A stretch of DNA of 31,289 nt from an uncultured Bacteroides sp. (GCA_905210875.1 CAJLYN010000004.1:1-31289), one strand, 5' to 3'; positions 7,650 through 16,412 are shown, counted from the first letter of the stretch. Made by a program: numbers and translations. Notes: generated by a model not told the origin, from the sequence alone.

Positions 7650-7699
7650 CGCCGTTTTTTCAGAAGGAAGCTCCTTATTAGGTTTTCAAAAGATTTTAT

Positions 7700-8473
7700 A
7701 TGAAGGGAGAAAAAGATTTTCATCGTATCGTCGATTTTGTTACCGAGTATGCCGTGAGGCTGATGGGGTCGGGGGTACATACATCACGGGTGGTGCGCAA
7801 TACCTTGCGCATCAGTGAAGCGTTGGGGGTAACCACGCAAATGACGCTGTTGCACAAGACCATTATCTTCTCGATTCACGACAAGGAGTCGGGACAGGTG
7901 GTGAGCGATGTTGTTCCGGTCAAAGGATATCCTATTAGTTTTTTTCTGAATTCCGAGTTGAGTTCGCTCAGTTGGGCGGCGTACGATAATCACCTCTCTC
8001 TTGATGAGATTGAACGTCGATACAAACAGATTGTCGCCACGCCTCGCATCAACCATTATCTGCTCACCTTTCTGGTGGCTTGTGCCAACGGGGCATTCTG
8101 CCAACTTTTCGGTGGTAGCTGGGGGGCGATAGGCATCGTTTTTGTAGCTACGCTCATTGGTTTCACGTTGAAGAGTTTTATGCAGAAGCATCACATCAGT
8201 CACTATGTCATATTCGTTATCACGGCGTTTGTATCTTCGGCAATAGCTTCGGTCGCATTGCTGTTTGATGCCACGCCCGACGTGGCCATTGGTACGAGTG
8301 TACTGTTTCTCATACCCGGTGTGCCTTTGCTCAATGGTGTCATCGACATTGTGGAGAGTCACATTTTGTTGGGTATGACCCGTCTGGTCGGAGCATTGCT
8401 GCTGGTCATGTGTATTGCCGTAGGGCTTTCCATTACATTGGCCCTTGTTCATAACGGTTTGGTATTGCTTTAA
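7700..8473 (+). CDS. Threonine/serine exporter family protein, N-terminal half (ThrE, DUF1212)
   Basis: Inner-membrane protein of the ThrE family, which exports threonine and serine by proton exchange. It has 257 residues: a soluble N-terminal part with the family's AVRLMGSGVHTSRVVRNTLRI (LMxxGxxTxRVxxxxxRI pattern), then five hydrophobic helices from about residue 115 to the end. The segment PCGxPLLNG-like FLIPGVPLLNGVIDIVES (about 209-226) is typical of this half. In Corynebacterium ThrE both halves are one chain; here they are two genes separated by 18 bp, the usual split arrangement. Transport substrate is inferred from the family. Confidence 0.88.
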   Translation: MKGEKDFHRIVDFVTEYAVRLMGSGVHTSRVVRNTLRISEALGVTTQMTLLHKTIIFSIHDKESGQVVSDVVPVKGYPISFFLNSELSSLSWAAYDNHLSLDEIERRYKQIVATPRINHYLLTFLVACANGAFCQLFGGSWGAIGIVFVATLIGFTLKSFMQKHHISHYVIFVITAFVSSAIASVALLFDATPDVAIGTSVLFLIPGVPLLNGVIDIVESHILLGMTRLVGALLLVMCIAVGLSITLALVHNGLVLL

Positions 8474-8491
8474 GAGGGAGGAGATTGTAAA

Positions 8492-8995
8492 ATGATAGGA
8501 ACCATTATTGTAGACGGGATTTTTGCTGCCATAGCCGCTATCGGATTCGGTGCTATATCCAATCCTCCACGTCGGGCATTTCTCTCTATTGCCATTGCTG
8601 CTGCCATAGGTCATGCCTTGCGATTTTCGCTCATGCACTATGCCGGTGTCGATATCATTACAGCCTCGTTCTGTGCTTCGTTTGCCATCGGCTGGGTGAG
8701 TCTTTTTCTGGGTTCGCTCATTTATTGCCCCATGACGGTTATATATATACCGGCGCTGTTGCCCATGATTCCCGGTATGTATGCCTACAAGACGGTATTT
8801 GCCCTGCTGTTGTTTTCTCGAAACTTGTCCGACTCGGAGATGGTGCAGCACTACATGCAGGAGTTTTTTGTTAACGGAATCGTGGCTTGTGGAGTTATCT
8901 TCATGCTGGCCGTGGGGGCTACACTGCCATTTATACTCTATCCGTCGAAGCCTTATTCACTCACTCGTCGCCCGTCTGAATCAAAGGCCGATTGA
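8492..8995 (+). CDS. Threonine/serine exporter family protein, C-terminal half (DUF3815)
   Basis: Second half of the split ThrE exporter, 167 residues with about five hydrophobic segments. The fold repeats the membrane part of the first half: FGAISNPPRRAFLSIAIAAA near the start and the signature VIYIPALLPMIPGMYAYK in the middle (about 86-103). The protein likely forms a complex with the product of 7700-8473. The start follows a short purine-rich stretch (GAGGGAGGAG at 8474-8483), one of the few Shine-Dalgarno-like sites in the window. A strong hairpin follows at 9024-9051. Confidence 0.88.
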   Translation: MIGTIIVDGIFAAIAAIGFGAISNPPRRAFLSIAIAAAIGHALRFSLMHYAGVDIITASFCASFAIGWVSLFLGSLIYCPMTVIYIPALLPMIPGMYAYKTVFALLLFSRNLSDSEMVQHYMQEFFVNGIVACGVIFMLAVGATLPFILYPSKPYSLTRRPSESKAD

Positions 8996-9023
8996 TTTAT
9001 ATTTTCACGAGATATTCTCTACC

Positions 9024-9051
9024 GGAACGGCGGCATTTTTGCCGCCGTTCC
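9024..9051 (+). terminator. Strong stem-loop after the exporter genes
   Basis: GGAACGGCGGCA (9024-9035) pairs perfectly with TGCCGCCGTTCC (9040-9051) around a TTTT loop: 12 bp, GC-rich. No T-tract follows, so it may terminate inefficiently or mainly protect the 3' end of the transcript. Confidence 0.65.
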
Positions 9052-9102
9052 CCGTTTGAGGCTTGTCCCAGAGAAAAATGGCGGCCGAAAGGCGGAATTG
9101 CA

Positions 9103-9134
9103 TTTGCCGTTCTTGGCGACATGTGCTATCTTTG
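9103..9134 (+). promoter_or_regulatory. Bacteroidota-type promoter for the CCA-adding enzyme gene
   Basis: A -33 TTTG (9103-9106) and a -7 TATCTTTG (9127-9134) are separated by 20 nt. Predicted start is near 9141, 71 nt before the ATG at 9212. Confidence 0.65.
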
Positions 9135-9211
9135 CCGATGAATACAGAGCCCCGGAGAGCGGTACACAGCCGACGTATCTTTTGTCTCGGGACTTCTGAA
9201 ACAGAGTAACC

Positions 9212-10657
9212 ATGAAACTCGACGATTCGTTATTGCAAAAACATCTGGGGCACCCGCTCTTTCATTTTCTTACCGCAACGGCCGATGAGTTGGGCGTTCC
9301 CTGCTATGTTATCGGCGGTTATGTACGCGACATTTTCTTGCAGCGTCCCTCCAAAGACATCGATGTCGTTACCGTGGGCAGTGGCATAGCCTTGGCCGAG
9401 GCGTTTGCTGCCAGGCTGGGAAAGAAAGCTCACTTGTCGGTTTTCAGCAATTTTGGCACGGCACAGGTCAAGTACAAGGGGCACGAAATAGAGTTTGTCG
9501 GTGCCCGCAGGGAGTCGTACTCGCACGACTCGCGGAAACCGATTGTCGAAGACGGTACGCTGGCCGACGACCAGAACCGCCGCGACTTCACCATCAATGC
9601 ATTGGCCATCTGCCTCAATAGAGACCATTTCGGCGAGTTGGTCGACTCTTTCGGGGGTGTGGCCGACCTCGATGCCGGCCTTATTCGCACTCCGCTCGAC
9701 CCCGATGTTACGTTCAGCGACGACCCCCTGCGCATGATGCGGGCCATCCGCTTTGCCACGCAGTTGGGCTTCCGCATTGTCGATGAGACTTTCGATGCCA
9801 TATCGCGTAACCGGGAGCGCATCAAGATAATCTCGGGCGAGCGCATTATCGACGAGATGAACAAGATGATGGCTTCGGAGCGCCCGTCGATAGGTTTTCT
9901 TCTGCTTGAAAAATGTGGGTTGTTGCCGATAATCTTTCCCGAGCTTCACGCCCTGAAAGGGGTTGAGACCGTCGACGGTCGCGGGCACAAGGACAACTTC
10001 TACCATACACTGGCCGTGCTCGACCAGCTGGCTGCCAAGAGCGACAACCTGTGGCTGCGCTGGGCTGCGGTATTTCACGACATAGCCAAGCCCGTGACCA
10101 AGCGCTACGATGCCAAGTTGGGCTGGACTTTCCATAATCACAACTACATCGGCGCCAAGATGATTCCCGGCATATTCCGCCGCATGAAACTGCCGATGAA
10201 CGAGAAGATGAAGTTTGTGCAGAAGATGGTCGAGCTGCACATGCGCCCCATTGCCCTGGTCGAAGACGAGGTAACCGACTCGGCCGTGCGCCGGCTGCTT
10301 TTCGATGCCGGCGACGACATCGATTCGCTCATGCTGCTGTGCGAGGCCGACATCACGTCGAAAAATCAGGAGAAGGTGCGCCGCATACTCAGCAACTTTG
10401 CTCTGGTGCGTACCAAGCTGCACGACATCGAAGAGAAAGACCGTGTGCGTAACTTCCAGCCTCCTGTCACGGGCGAGGAGGTGATGCGCGTTTTTGCCCT
10501 GTCGCCCTGCCGGGTGGTGGGCGAAATCAAGACGGCCATCAAAGATGCCATACTCGACGGGGTGATTCCCAACGAACACGAGGCCGCCTATCGCTATATG
10601 TTGCAGGTGGCGGCTGAGAAGGGTTTGACTCCGGTCGCAGCCGACAACCGAGAGTAG
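9212..10657 (+). CDS. cca: CCA tRNA nucleotidyltransferase with HD domain
   Basis: Class II nucleotidyltransferase that builds or repairs the 3' CCA of tRNAs; it has 481 residues. The catalytic head shows IGGYVRD (34-40), the metal-binding pair in KDIDVV (48-53), the RRDFTINAL motif (about 124-132) and the SDDPLRMMRAIRFA motif (about 168-181). A tRNA-binding helical region follows. A C-terminal HD phosphohydrolase-like domain begins with GHKDNFYHT and VFHDIAKPVTKRYD. It is essential in principle here because the tRNA at 6461-6534 does not encode CCA. It has its own promoter and is followed 73 bp later by an esterase gene. Confidence 0.95.
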   Translation: MKLDDSLLQKHLGHPLFHFLTATADELGVPCYVIGGYVRDIFLQRPSKDIDVVTVGSGIALAEAFAARLGKKAHLSVFSNFGTAQVKYKGHEIEFVGARRESYSHDSRKPIVEDGTLADDQNRRDFTINALAICLNRDHFGELVDSFGGVADLDAGLIRTPLDPDVTFSDDPLRMMRAIRFATQLGFRIVDETFDAISRNRERIKIISGERIIDEMNKMMASERPSIGFLLLEKCGLLPIIFPELHALKGVETVDGRGHKDNFYHTLAVLDQLAAKSDNLWLRWAAVFHDIAKPVTKRYDAKLGWTFHNHNYIGAKMIPGIFRRMKLPMNEKMKFVQKMVELHMRPIALVEDEVTDSAVRRLLFDAGDDIDSLMLLCEADITSKNQEKVRRILSNFALVRTKLHDIEEKDRVRNFQPPVTGEEVMRVFALSPCRVVGEIKTAIKDAILDGVIPNEHEAAYRYMLQVAAEKGLTPVAADNRE

Positions 10658-10666
10658 GTATTTTCA

Positions 10667-10675
10667 CCCCCCCCC
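10667..10675 (+). repeat. Homopolymer tract of nine C
   Basis: Nine consecutive C bases in the 73-bp gap between the CCA enzyme gene and the acetylesterase gene. Such runs can slip during replication; whether the length varies here is unknown. Confidence 0.9.
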
Positions 10676-10730
10676 GGAGAAGAAGCGATGCCTGCTTTGT
10701 CGGCTTCTGTTCTACCGATTGTGTAACTAA

Positions 10731-12008
10731 ATGAAAACATACATGAAACTGAAAATTGTAATGGCCGCACTGCTCTGTGCAACGGCAGCTTATGCTCAGG
10801 AGGTCTACCGTTTTGATTTCACGGGGAAACACCGCCGTGGATATGTAACGGTCGATGCTTCGAAAGTCTATGACGATGTGTCGGGCTATGGCTTTGACTT
10901 CGGGCAGCACCCGCAATCTGATGGTAAGTCGCCTTTCTTTTTTTCTGTAAAAGTACCCGATGGGAATTACAAGGTAACCGTAAAACTGGGGGCCGAGAGC
11001 TCTGCCGGTGAGACCACCGTGCGGGCCGAGTCACGCCGTCTTTTTATCGAACGGGAAAAGACCGCAGCCGGTGAATTCAAGAAAGAGACGTTCATCGTGA
11101 ACAAGCGTAACACCTACATTGCCGATGGAGTACGGGTGCGCATCAAGCCGCGTGAGAAGAAAAAATTGAACTGGGACGATAAGCTTACTCTCGAATTTAA
11201 CGGTCCGGCTCCCCGGGTTGCCGAGGTGGTGATAGAACCTACCCACAAGGCCATAACGGTGTTCCTGTGTGGCAACTCTACGGTGGTCGACCAGGATAAT
11301 GAGCCTTGGGGAAGCTGGGGACAGATGATTCCCCGCTTCTTTACCGACAAGGTGTGCATTGCCAACTATGCCGAGAGTGGTGAGTCGGCCAACACTTTCC
11401 TGGCCGCCCGACGCTTTGAGAAGGCTCTTACCCAGATGAAGAAGGGCGACTATGTCTTTGTAGAATTCGGCCACAACGACCAGAAGCAGAAAGGAAAGGG
11501 CAAAGGACCGTGGAGCTCGTTCTACGACAGCTTGAAAGAGTATATCGTGAAGACTCGCGAGAAAGGGGCGACCATTGTCTTTGTAACCCCTACGCAACGT
11601 AGAAGTTTTGGCGATGACGGAAAGATAAAGGATACCCATGGCGAATATCCGGCCGCCATGCGCAAACTGGCCGAGGAGGAGGGTGTCCCTGTCATAGAGC
11701 TGAACGAGATGACCCGTACACTCTACGAGGCACTTGGCGTGGAGAAGTCGCGCCGGGCGTTTGTGCAGTATCCGGCCAATACTTTCCCCGGTCAGACAAA
11801 GGCGCTCGAAGACAATACCCACTTCAACCCTTATGGAGCATATCAGATAGCCAAGTGTGTCTTGCAGGGTATAAAAGATAATAAATTGAAATTGGCTCGC
11901 TATATCAAGGATTTTAAAGGGTACAATCCGGCTCGGCCCGACAATGTCGATGCCTTTGTGTGGGACCTCAGCCCCTTTACCGAGATAGAGAAGCCCGATG
12001 GAAATTAA
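10731..12008 (+). CDS. Rhamnogalacturonan acetylesterase-like GDSL/SGNH hydrolase (CE12-like)
   Basis: Secreted esterase expected to remove acetyl groups from pectic rhamnogalacturonan. It has 425 residues with a signal peptide (cleavage after AYA-Q, about residue 23); an ATG at 10743 is an equally possible start. An N-terminal beta-sandwich (about 25-170: YRFDFTGKHRRGYVTVDAS, PDGNYKVTVKLG) precedes the SGNH domain. Catalytic blocks are visible: Ser183 in FLCGNSTVVDQD, Gly in NYAESGESA, Asn249 in EFGHND, and Asp361/His364 in DNTHFNPYGA. This two-domain form is common for CE12 enzymes of Bacteroides. No other pectinase is adjacent, but the DUF4861 gene (4292-5533) may serve the same substrate class. 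Confidence 0.9.
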   Translation: MKTYMKLKIVMAALLCATAAYAQEVYRFDFTGKHRRGYVTVDASKVYDDVSGYGFDFGQHPQSDGKSPFFFSVKVPDGNYKVTVKLGAESSAGETTVRAESRRLFIEREKTAAGEFKKETFIVNKRNTYIADGVRVRIKPREKKKLNWDDKLTLEFNGPAPRVAEVVIEPTHKAITVFLCGNSTVVDQDNEPWGSWGQMIPRFFTDKVCIANYAESGESANTFLAARRFEKALTQMKKGDYVFVEFGHNDQKQKGKGKGPWSSFYDSLKEYIVKTREKGATIVFVTPTQRRSFGDDGKIKDTHGEYPAAMRKLAEEEGVPVIELNEMTRTLYEALGVEKSRRAFVQYPANTFPGQTKALEDNTHFNPYGAYQIAKCVLQGIKDNKLKLARYIKDFKGYNPARPDNVDAFVWDLSPFTEIEKPDGN

Positions 12009-12031
12009 TTTCTGTTAGTCGAAAAAACGAC

Positions 12032-12066
12032 AAAGGGCCGGGAATTAAGAAGATTCCCGGCCCTTT
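12032..12066. terminator. Bidirectional intrinsic terminator
   Basis: A perfect 14-bp stem: AAAGGGCCGGGAAT (12032-12045), loop TAAGAAG, ATTCCCGGCCCTTT (12053-12066). On the minus strand it is followed by GTCGTTTTTTC. It separates the convergent acetylesterase and YciO-type genes. Confidence 0.92.
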
Positions 12067-12087
12067 ATTGTGTTGGAAATTGGGCTG

Positions 12088-12699
12088 TTACCAGAGCAAT
12101 TCGCCTTTTCCTTTACGGGTGATTTCGGGAGTCTCGCTGCTGCAATCGACGATGGTCGAGGGAGTGAATCCCCCGATGCCGCCGTCGACGAGGAGGTCGA
12201 CCCGGTGTTCAAACTCTTCTCTCATCAATTCGGGGTCGGTGAGGTACTCGATTTCGTGATGAACCGATGTTACGGAACTCGACAGGAGCGGGTTGCCAAG
12301 TTGCTGGGCGATGGCTCTTGCTATGGCGTTGTCGGGGACGCGAATGCCCACCGTCTTGCGGCTTTTGTAGAGGTGGGGCAGTTGCGAGCTGGTGGGAAGT
12401 ATGAACGTAAAGGCTCCCGGCAGGTTGCGGCGCATGAGCTTGAAGCAGGTGTTGCTCACTTTGGCATACTGGCTCAGCATACTCAGGTCGGGGCATATGA
12501 TGGATAGCAGAGCCTTTCGCGGATCGATGTTTTTCAACTTGCATATCCGTTCCACGGCGCGCACGTTGAGCGCATCGCACCCCAGGGCATAGAGTGTGTC
12601 GGTGGGGTAGATGATGATGCCGCCCTGCCGTAGCGTGGCGACCACCCGTTCTATCTCTTTGGAATTGGGGTTTTCGGGAAAAAGGCGAATGTAATCCAT
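12088..12699 (-). CDS. Sua5/YciO/YrdC-family protein, YciO type
   Basis: It has 203 residues and resembles E. coli YciO over its full length: a short IHPxNP-like start (RLFPENPNSKEIERVV), then GGIIIYPTDTLYALGCDA, VERICKLKNIDP, LSIICPDLSMLSQYAKV, LMRRNLPGAFTFIL, KTVGIRVPDNAIARAI, PLLSSSV and VDLLVDGGIGGFTPSTIVD. The YrdC/Sua5 relatives make threonylcarbamoyl-AMP for the tRNA t6A modification. YciO proteins share the fold, but their main role is less settled, so I do not assign tsaC. The gene lies 20 bp downstream of ribBA and is last in the lptFG-ribBA-yciO group. Confidence 0.88.
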   Translation of the reverse strand: MDYIRLFPENPNSKEIERVVATLRQGGIIIYPTDTLYALGCDALNVRAVERICKLKNIDPRKALLSIICPDLSMLSQYAKVSNTCFKLMRRNLPGAFTFILPTSSQLPHLYKSRKTVGIRVPDNAIARAIAQQLGNPLLSSSVTSVHHEIEYLTDPELMREEFEHRVDLLVDGGIGGFTPSTIVDCSSETPEITRKGKGELLW

Positions 12700-12719
12700 G
12701 ATTGCAGCGTTAAGTGGTA

Positions 12720-13937
12720 CTAATCGACATGGTGGAGTATGTGCCCCATGCGCTCTTTTTTGGTGCGCATATACACCAGGTTATAGGGATTAGGCTCTAT
12801 TTCAAGGGGCACGCTCTCTACGATTTCGAGTCCGTAGGCTTCGAGACCCACCCGTTTTACGGGATTGTTGGTGAGCAGCCGCATTTTTCTCACGCCGATT
12901 TGACGCAGAATCTGAGCTCCGACTCCGTAATCTCGTTCGTCGGCCTTGTGGCCCAGACAGATGTTGGCGTCGACCGTGTCCATACCCTGTTCTTGGAGTT
13001 TGTAGGCTTTCATCTTCTCCATGAGACCTATGCCACGCCCCTCCTGGTTGAGGTAGATAACAGCGCCGCGCCCCTCCTTTTCGATGGTCTGCATGGCCAG
13101 ATGCAACTGGTCGCCACATTCGCATCGTTTCGAGCCGAAGATGTCGCCCGTCATGCACGATGAGTGCACACGCACGAGTATCGGTTCGTCGGCTTTCCAT
13201 TCACCCTTGATGAGGGCAATGTGTTCCAGCCCGTTGGAGATTTGGCGGAAAGGTATCAGGCGGAAGTGGCCGTAGGCGGTGGGCATGTCGACTTCCGGGC
13301 CTTTCTCGACGAGCGATTCCTGTTTCAGCCGGTAGGCGATGAGGTCTCGTATGGCGATAATTTTGATGCCGAACTGGCGGGACTTTTCGATGAGTTGGGG
13401 CAGGCGGGCCATGGTGCCGTCTTCGTTCATGATTTCGATGAGAGCGGCAGCCGGGTAGAGGCCGGCCAGCCGGGCCAGGTCGATGGCGGCCTCGGTGTGT
13501 CCGGCGCGTTTGAGAACGCCTTTGTCTTGTGCGTAGAGCGGGTTGACGTGTCCCGGACGGCCGAAGGTCTCGGAAGTCGAGTTCGGGTCGGCCAGGGCCC
13601 GTATGGTGGCGGCTCTGTCGTGGGCCGACACGCCGGTTGAGCATCCTTCTAACTTGTCGATGGTGACGGTGAAGGGTGTGCCAAGTAGGGAGGTGTTGGT
13701 CATGACCTGCTTGTCGAGTCCCAGTTCGGCGCAACGTTGCATGGTGATGGGGGCGCAGAGTACGCCACGTCCCTCTTTGAGCATGAAGTTGACCTTTTCA
13801 GGGGTGATTTTCTCGGCGGCGATGATGAAATCGCCTTCGTTTTCTCTATCTTCATCGTCGACGACGATGACAAGGTTGCCGGCTTTGAATTCTTCAATAG
13901 CCTCTTCTATGGTACTCAGTTGGGTTGCGTCAGACAT
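12720..13937 (-). CDS. ribBA: Bifunctional 3,4-dihydroxy-2-butanone-4-phosphate synthase / GTP cyclohydrolase II
   Basis: Riboflavin biosynthesis enzyme with both entry reactions on one chain of 405 residues. The N-terminal synthase domain (about 1-205) converts ribulose 5-phosphate and shows [18 protein letters not shown] (acidic metal-binding loop) and [17 protein letters not shown]. The C-terminal cyclohydrolase II domain (about 206-405) opens GTP and contains the zinc motif [17 protein letters not shown] with three cysteines, then [11 protein letters not shown] and LTNNPVKR. All recognised motifs are intact. It sits 36 bp downstream of the lptF/G-like gene; no FMN riboswitch is visible in that short gap, so no FMN control is suggested here. 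Confidence 0.96.
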   Translation of the reverse strand: MSDATQLSTIEEAIEEFKAGNLVIVVDDEDRENEGDFIIAAEKITPEKVNFMLKEGRGVLCAPITMQRCAELGLDKQVMTNTSLLGTPFTVTIDKLEGCSTGVSAHDRAATIRALADPNSTSETFGRPGHVNPLYAQDKGVLKRAGHTEAAIDLARLAGLYPAAALIEIMNEDGTMARLPQLIEKSRQFGIKIIAIRDLIAYRLKQESLVEKGPEVDMPTAYGHFRLIPFRQISNGLEHIALIKGEWKADEPILVRVHSSCMTGDIFGSKRCECGDQLHLAMQTIEKEGRGAVIYLNQEGRGIGLMEKMKAYKLQEQGMDTVDANICLGHKADERDYGVGAQILRQIGVRKMRLLTNNPVKRVGLEAYGLEIVESVPLEIEPNPYNLVYMRTKKERMGHILHHVD

Positions 13938-13973
13938 ATCTATTTCTATTCCTTTCTTCCCCTTGTCGGGGCA

Positions 13974-15929
13974 TTATTGTTTTTCGGTTTCTTTTTCGTT
14001 GATAAGCCGTTGGGCAATGGCTTTTATCTCTTGGCAGGTATGGTGTATCACTTGCAGTTCGTGGCGAAGCTGCTTCTGTTCCCAGCGGCCAATGAGGTAG
14101 ACGGGTAGTGTGATAGGCAACAGCCACATGATGGCCCAGCCTATGGCCTTACGCCCACACGGATTGTAAAGCAGCAGGTTGCGCAAGATGGGATAGTCCA
14201 TCAGTTTGGTTACCAATAGGGCCGAGCGGCAGTTTTGGGCCATTTCTACAAATTTCTCGACCTCGTCGTGCAGGTGGTGTATGGCCTTGCGGTCGTATCC
14301 TTGTGCCCAGTAGGCAAAGAACGACTGAGCCTTGTTTCCTGTTTTCTCTATGAGGCGAGAGCATTCCTCGTCGAGAATGTCGACCTGTTGCAGTATCTCT
14401 TCGGGGGTTGCTTCGTCAATAATGACCTCTTTGTGCATGACGTTGCGTGTTTCGGACTTTCCGACAATCTTTCGCAGGAAGTTGAGGTAGGCGTCTTTGT
14501 TGAAGACGGCCGAGTCGTTTACGGCCTTGTAGGTGAGGAAGATGCCGAGGGCCAGCAGCACGGCCGAGCTGAGCCACATGCCTTCCCACACGGTCCATCG
14601 CCCGTTCAGGGCCGATTTGTAGCCGGCGTTGTCGATAATGTAGTAGCAGATGAAGAGCAGCACCGAGATGACAACCGGGGTGCCCAACCCGCCTTTGCGA
14701 ATGATGGCACCCAGTGGTGCGCCGATGAAGAAGAAGATGAGGCAGGCAAAAGAAAGGGTAAACTTCTTGTGCCGCTCTATCTCGTGGCGGCGCACCAGTA
14801 TCTGTTGTTGGTTGGCCGATATGCTTCGGTATTCATATTCCTGACGTATGCTTTCGGCGCGGCCCAAGGCGCGGCTCAGCATGCTCTCCCGCTCTTGCAG
14901 GGAGGCGTTGGCGTAGATGCTGTCGATGTTGATGCGTGTGGGGGTCGATAAGTTTTGGGTGCCGTCTTCGCTTTGGGAGGCCAATTGTCCGAGTGCCGTT
15001 TTCGGCCGGTTGGGCCTATTGGCTGTGGTCCCTGAAAAGTAGCTGTTTTTCAATTCGCCGGCAATGCGGTTGCTGATGCTGTCGGTGCGGGCGGTCAGCG
15101 AGTCGATGGAGTGGGTGAGTTGGCTGATGTTCTGTCCGATGTATTGGTTCTGCATCACTCCTTCGTCCATGCGATTGAAGTTGGCATCGAAAGGTATGAG
15201 TATCTCTTTGGTGGAGAAAGATTCTCTGCGGTAGGGAATGTTCTGCGCATTGGTACGTTGGTTGCGCAGGTTCTCAAATGATTCACCGCTGTACAGGGTG
15301 AAGAAGAGGTATTGCTTGTCGTCGGTGAAGCTCAGTTTGCCCGAGTCGGCGAGGATGACCATCGCGTTGTCGAATCCCTCGGAGAAGTCGTAAATCATGA
15401 GGTCGTAGAGCATTCCCGTGTTGCGGTCTTTTTGTTTTACCAGCAGGTTGTATCCGCTAATTTGGTCGTAAAAGACGCCTTCGGGAATATCCAGTTCGGG
15501 CGATTTCTGCCGCACCGAGAAGAGCAACGAATACATTTTAACCTGTGCTTTGGGCAGGACGTTGTTCTGGAAAAAGAAAGCTCCGATGGCAATGAAGACG
15601 ACGGCAACAATAAGGGGGTGCATGGTCTGTCGCAGGGAGATGCCGGCTGCCTTGATGGCCAGCAGTTCGAGCCGTTCACCGAGGTTCCCGAATGTCATGA
15701 GCGATGCCAGCAGCATCGACAGGGGGAGGGCCATGGGTACGATGGTGAGCGCAGCATAGAAAAACAGCTCGGCCAGCACGCCTACTTCGATGCCTTTACC
15801 TACCAGCTCGTCGACATATTTCCACAGAAATTGCATCAGCAGCACAAAGAGGCTGATGAAGAACGTCATCAGGAATAACGGCAGAAACGTATTCAGAATG
15901 AAAAGATATAGTTTCTTGACAAGCGGCAT
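13974..15929 (-). CDS. LptF/LptG family permease
   Basis: Inner-membrane component of the LptB2FG-type exporter that extracts lipopolysaccharide and feeds it to the periplasmic bridge. It has 651 residues from the ATG at 15929 (MPLVKKLYLFILNTFLPLFL); I prefer this to the frame's earlier start at 16001 because a -7 element lies between them. Family features are three N-terminal transmembrane helices with MALPLSMLLASLMTFGNL and ERLELLAIKAAGISL, then a periplasmic domain (about 125-370), then helices with the SFACLIFFFIGAPLGAIIRKGGLG motif. It is longer than the enterobacterial proteins (about 360) through an enlarged periplasmic part and an extra C-terminal cytoplasmic region (about 480-651), as seen in Bacteroidota. 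Whether it acts as LptF or LptG is not decided. Confidence 0.92.
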   Translation of the reverse strand: MPLVKKLYLFILNTFLPLFLMTFFISLFVLLMQFLWKYVDELVGKGIEVGVLAELFFYAALTIVPMALPLSMLLASLMTFGNLGERLELLAIKAAGISLRQTMHPLIVAVVFIAIGAFFFQNNVLPKAQVKMYSLLFSVRQKSPELDIPEGVFYDQISGYNLLVKQKDRNTGMLYDLMIYDFSEGFDNAMVILADSGKLSFTDDKQYLFFTLYSGESFENLRNQRTNAQNIPYRRESFSTKEILIPFDANFNRMDEGVMQNQYIGQNISQLTHSIDSLTARTDSISNRIAGELKNSYFSGTTANRPNRPKTALGQLASQSEDGTQNLSTPTRINIDSIYANASLQERESMLSRALGRAESIRQEYEYRSISANQQQILVRRHEIERHKKFTLSFACLIFFFIGAPLGAIIRKGGLGTPVVISVLLFICYYIIDNAGYKSALNGRWTVWEGMWLSSAVLLALGIFLTYKAVNDSAVFNKDAYLNFLRKIVGKSETRNVMHKEVIIDEATPEEILQQVDILDEECSRLIEKTGNKAQSFFAYWAQGYDRKAIHHLHDEVEKFVEMAQNCRSALLVTKLMDYPILRNLLLYNPCGRKAIGWAIMWLLPITLPVYLIGRWEQKQLRHELQVIHHTCQEIKAIAQRLINEKETEKQ

Positions 15930-15948
15930 GGCTGACTTCTTTCTGTCG

Positions 15949-15956
15949 CAAAAGTA
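15949..15956 (-). promoter_or_regulatory. Candidate -7 element for the lptF/G-ribBA-yciO genes
   Basis: The minus strand reads TACTTTTG, matching TAnnTTTG, 19 nt upstream of the ATG at 15929. No convincing -33 element is seen. Confidence 0.5.
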
Positions 15957-16028
15957 GTGAAAAAAAAGTATTCTCCCGCGCCTTGTTTCTGAAAAAAGCA
16001 CGGTGCCCGGCGGGCGTCATTCGGTTTA

Positions 16029-16412
16029 TCAAGAGCCAAGTCGACGTTTCAGTGTGGCGACTTGTTCGTTCCACAGGTCGATACACTCTTCTTTCTCGTC
16101 GGGCTCGGTAAAATCGGTTATGGCGAGTGTTACGTTCGTGGTGAGCTCGTCGATATTGATGCGGAATTCAAAGTAGGCTTTCGGGTCTTCTTCGTCGAGC
16201 CACTTGAAACGAATGAATACTCCATTGAGTGAGCCTGTTTTTCGGGCCGACTGTTGGGTGGGCCCCCAATAAAACGTGTAGGTACGGCTGTCGCACACGA
16301 CTTTGTCGGCGAACCAGTCGGCCAGTCCGTTTGGTGAACTGATGAACCCCCAAATGGAATTGGGAGAGACATTGTTCATGTCGTATTCGATGATTATTTT
16401 TTCTTTTGCCAT
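16029..16412 (-). CDS. START-like domain protein (AHSA1-related)
   Basis: It has 127 residues from the ATG at 16412 (MAKEKIIIEYDMNNVSPNSI); the frame extends 13 codons upstream without recognisable features. The pattern is that of a small helix-grip protein: SIWGFISSPNGLADWFADKV, FYWGPTQQSARKTG, FIRFKWLDEEDPKAYFEFRI, then VTLAITDFTEPDEKEECIDLWNEQV in the long C-terminal helix. Close relatives are widespread in Bacteroidales and annotated only as START-like domain proteins; a hydrophobic ligand is expected from the fold but unknown. It is upstream of lptF/G in the same orientation with a 99-bp gap. A near-consensus -7 (TACTTTCG on the minus strand, 16429-16436) precedes it. Confidence 0.85.
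   Translation of the reverse strand: MAKEKIIIEYDMNNVSPNSIWGFISSPNGLADWFADKVVCDSRTYTFYWGPTQQSARKTGSLNGVFIRFKWLDEEDPKAYFEFRINIDELTTNVTLAITDFTEPDEKEECIDLWNEQVATLKRRLGS

Noticed and set aside
7784..8851. 355-codon open frame antisense to the threonine/serine exporter genes
   Set aside because: Its product is a low-complexity Gln/His/Arg-rich sequence typical of the complement of membrane-protein codons.
9230..10579. 449-codon open frame antisense to the CCA enzyme gene
   Set aside because: It mirrors the codon pattern of the plus-strand gene, has no recognisable domain and lacks a promoter; the plus-strand gene is a clear family member.
13938..13973. FMN riboswitch upstream of ribBA
   Set aside because: The gap to the upstream gene is only 36 bp, too short for the RFN element, and no conserved RFN boxes are visible.
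15930..16001. Longer N-terminus for the LptF/G-like permease
   Set aside because: The extra 24 residues cross a good -7 element, and the shorter form begins with a normal membrane-protein N-terminus.
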